Shown one piece after another: positions 22,332 through 22,735 of a stretch of DNA of 22,735 nt. Positions within the stretch are counted from its first letter, which is position 1. Each line of letters begins with the position of its first letter. The DNA comes from CAYURR01 sp964446745 (GTDB lineage Bacteria; Bacillota; Clostridia; Lachnospirales; WQUN01), in assembly GCA_964446745.1 (NCBI GenBank), contig CAYURR010000027.1:1-22735 (forward strand), read 5' to 3'. Below the pieces are notes generated by a model. The model ran no database searches, was not told the DNA's origin, and saw only the letters and a list, made by a program, of their open reading frames with translations. The translations under genes were made by a program, and so were the position numbers.

Positions 22332-22604
22332 TTGAGTATATTTGAGGCTGGGATGTTATTGTGTTTCGGGTTGGCGTGGCCTGTAAATATATATAAATCT
22401 ATAAAATCACGCACCACCAAGGGTAAGAGCTTGATGTTTCTATATATCGTCGCTCTCGGTTATGTCAGCGGCATTACACATAAGCTACTCTTCTCACGCG
22501 ATATCGTGTTGGCGCTCTACATCATCAACTTGATGATGGTATTGACCGATCTGACACTGTATTACATAAATCTGAAACGAGAAAACAAAGAAAAATCTCA
22601 ATAA
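22332..22604 (+). CDS. Small PQ-loop (SemiSWEET-like) membrane protein
   Basis: A 90-residue integral membrane protein with three hydrophobic helices (about 2-18, 33-53, 57-77) and a short charged tail (LKRENKEKSQ). CFGLAWPVNIYKSIKSRTTK has the PQ-loop-like proline turn after helix 1 found in SemiSWEET and related small transporters, which work as dimers of three-helix units. The start is inferred to be TTG at 22332, 6 bases after GGAGG (22321-22325); the in-frame ATG at 22287 is inside the preceding gene. It follows the HDOD gene by 13 bases. Substrate is unknown; sugar transport is only a family possibility. Confidence 0.75.
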   Translation: MSIFEAGMLLCFGLAWPVNIYKSIKSRTTKGKSLMFLYIVALGYVSGITHKLLFSRDIVLALYIINLMMVLTDLTLYYINLKRENKEKSQ

Positions 22605-22609
22605 AAGAA

Positions 22610-22709
22610 TACCACGAATTTATACAGATTTTACGGATTTACACGGATTTTAACCCTATAAAGGTCTTATCCGCGTAAATCCGTTTTTTATCCGTGTAGA
22701 TCCGTGGTA
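22610..22709. repeat. Long imperfect inverted repeat downstream of the PQ-loop gene
   Basis: Arms of about 40 bases (22610-22648 and 22671-22709) pair with a 2-base indel and a few mismatches; the ends TACCACG/CGTGGTA are perfect. Inside the arms ACGGATTTAC and ACACGGAT units recur. It is followed by AATTTTTTATATT, so it could terminate the upstream transcript. The clean ends and repeated inner unit also suit a small non-autonomous repeat element. I see no target-site duplication. Confidence 0.6.
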
Positions 22710-22735
22710 ATTTTTTATATTATTTTTATGTTATA

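Noticed and set aside
22610..22709. CRISPR repeats in the terminal ACGGAT units
   Set aside because: The units are inverted as well as direct, with no regular spacing or unique spacers; one long hairpin explains them.

Overview
The window looks like chromosomal DNA of a spore-forming Firmicute of the class Clostridia, possibly Lachnospiraceae-like. The basis is a SipL-type spore protein with a possible sporulation (SigE-like) promoter, an S-layer-homology surface protein, an infC-rpmI-rplT operon with an L20-leader-like attenuator and an ATT start, GGAGG-type ribosome binding sites throughout, and LplABC-type sugar transport without its own ATPase. Genus is not decidable from the sequence alone.

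Layout. 1-1.3 kb: two unrecognised, AT-rich minus-strand genes that contrast with the rest of the window (hand count: 15 G/C of 60 bases at 541-600, against 30 of 60 at 5941-6000). 1.5-3.4 kb: a secreted beta-helix repeat protein with a sortase-like C-terminal anchor, and its terminator. 3.4-9.46 kb: a plus-strand operon of an FGGY sugar kinase (xylulokinase-like), the membrane protease FtsH, and a Tyr/Asn-rich secreted protein with three SLH repeats, closed by a strong terminator. 9.49-10.5 kb: a decayed GNAT acetyltransferase remnant overlapping an AlkZ-related gene. 10.5-12.1 kb: SipL-like spore coat/cortex gene (minus). 12.1-13.3 kb: ridA, convergent with and slightly overlapping a metallo-beta-lactamase-fold gene. 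13.3-15.9 kb: a solute-binding lipoprotein and a divergent XRE-TPR regulator whose predicted promoters overlap. 15.9-19.5 kb: an LplB-LplC-binding protein operon (minus) with a 16-bp palindrome on its promoter. 19.6-21.0 kb: infC-rpmI-rplT with an attenuator leader. 21.1-22.6 kb: an HDOD protein with a degenerate EAL half and a small PQ-loop membrane protein, followed by a long imperfect inverted repeat.

How the genes may work together. The regulator, orphan lipoprotein, MBL-fold hydrolase and Lpl transporter are a plausible nutrient or signal uptake neighbourhood. The ribosomal operon is likely autoregulated by L20. The FtsH/SLH pair shares a transcript and overlapping ends, which is unusual for a housekeeping protease. 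I found no CRISPR array, complete insertion sequence, tRNA or rRNA. I did not find a convincing wholly new system. The best candidates for novelty are the Tyr/Asn-rich SLH protein fused transcriptionally to ftsH, the overlapping-promoter regulator/lipoprotein switch, and the terminal inverted repeat.
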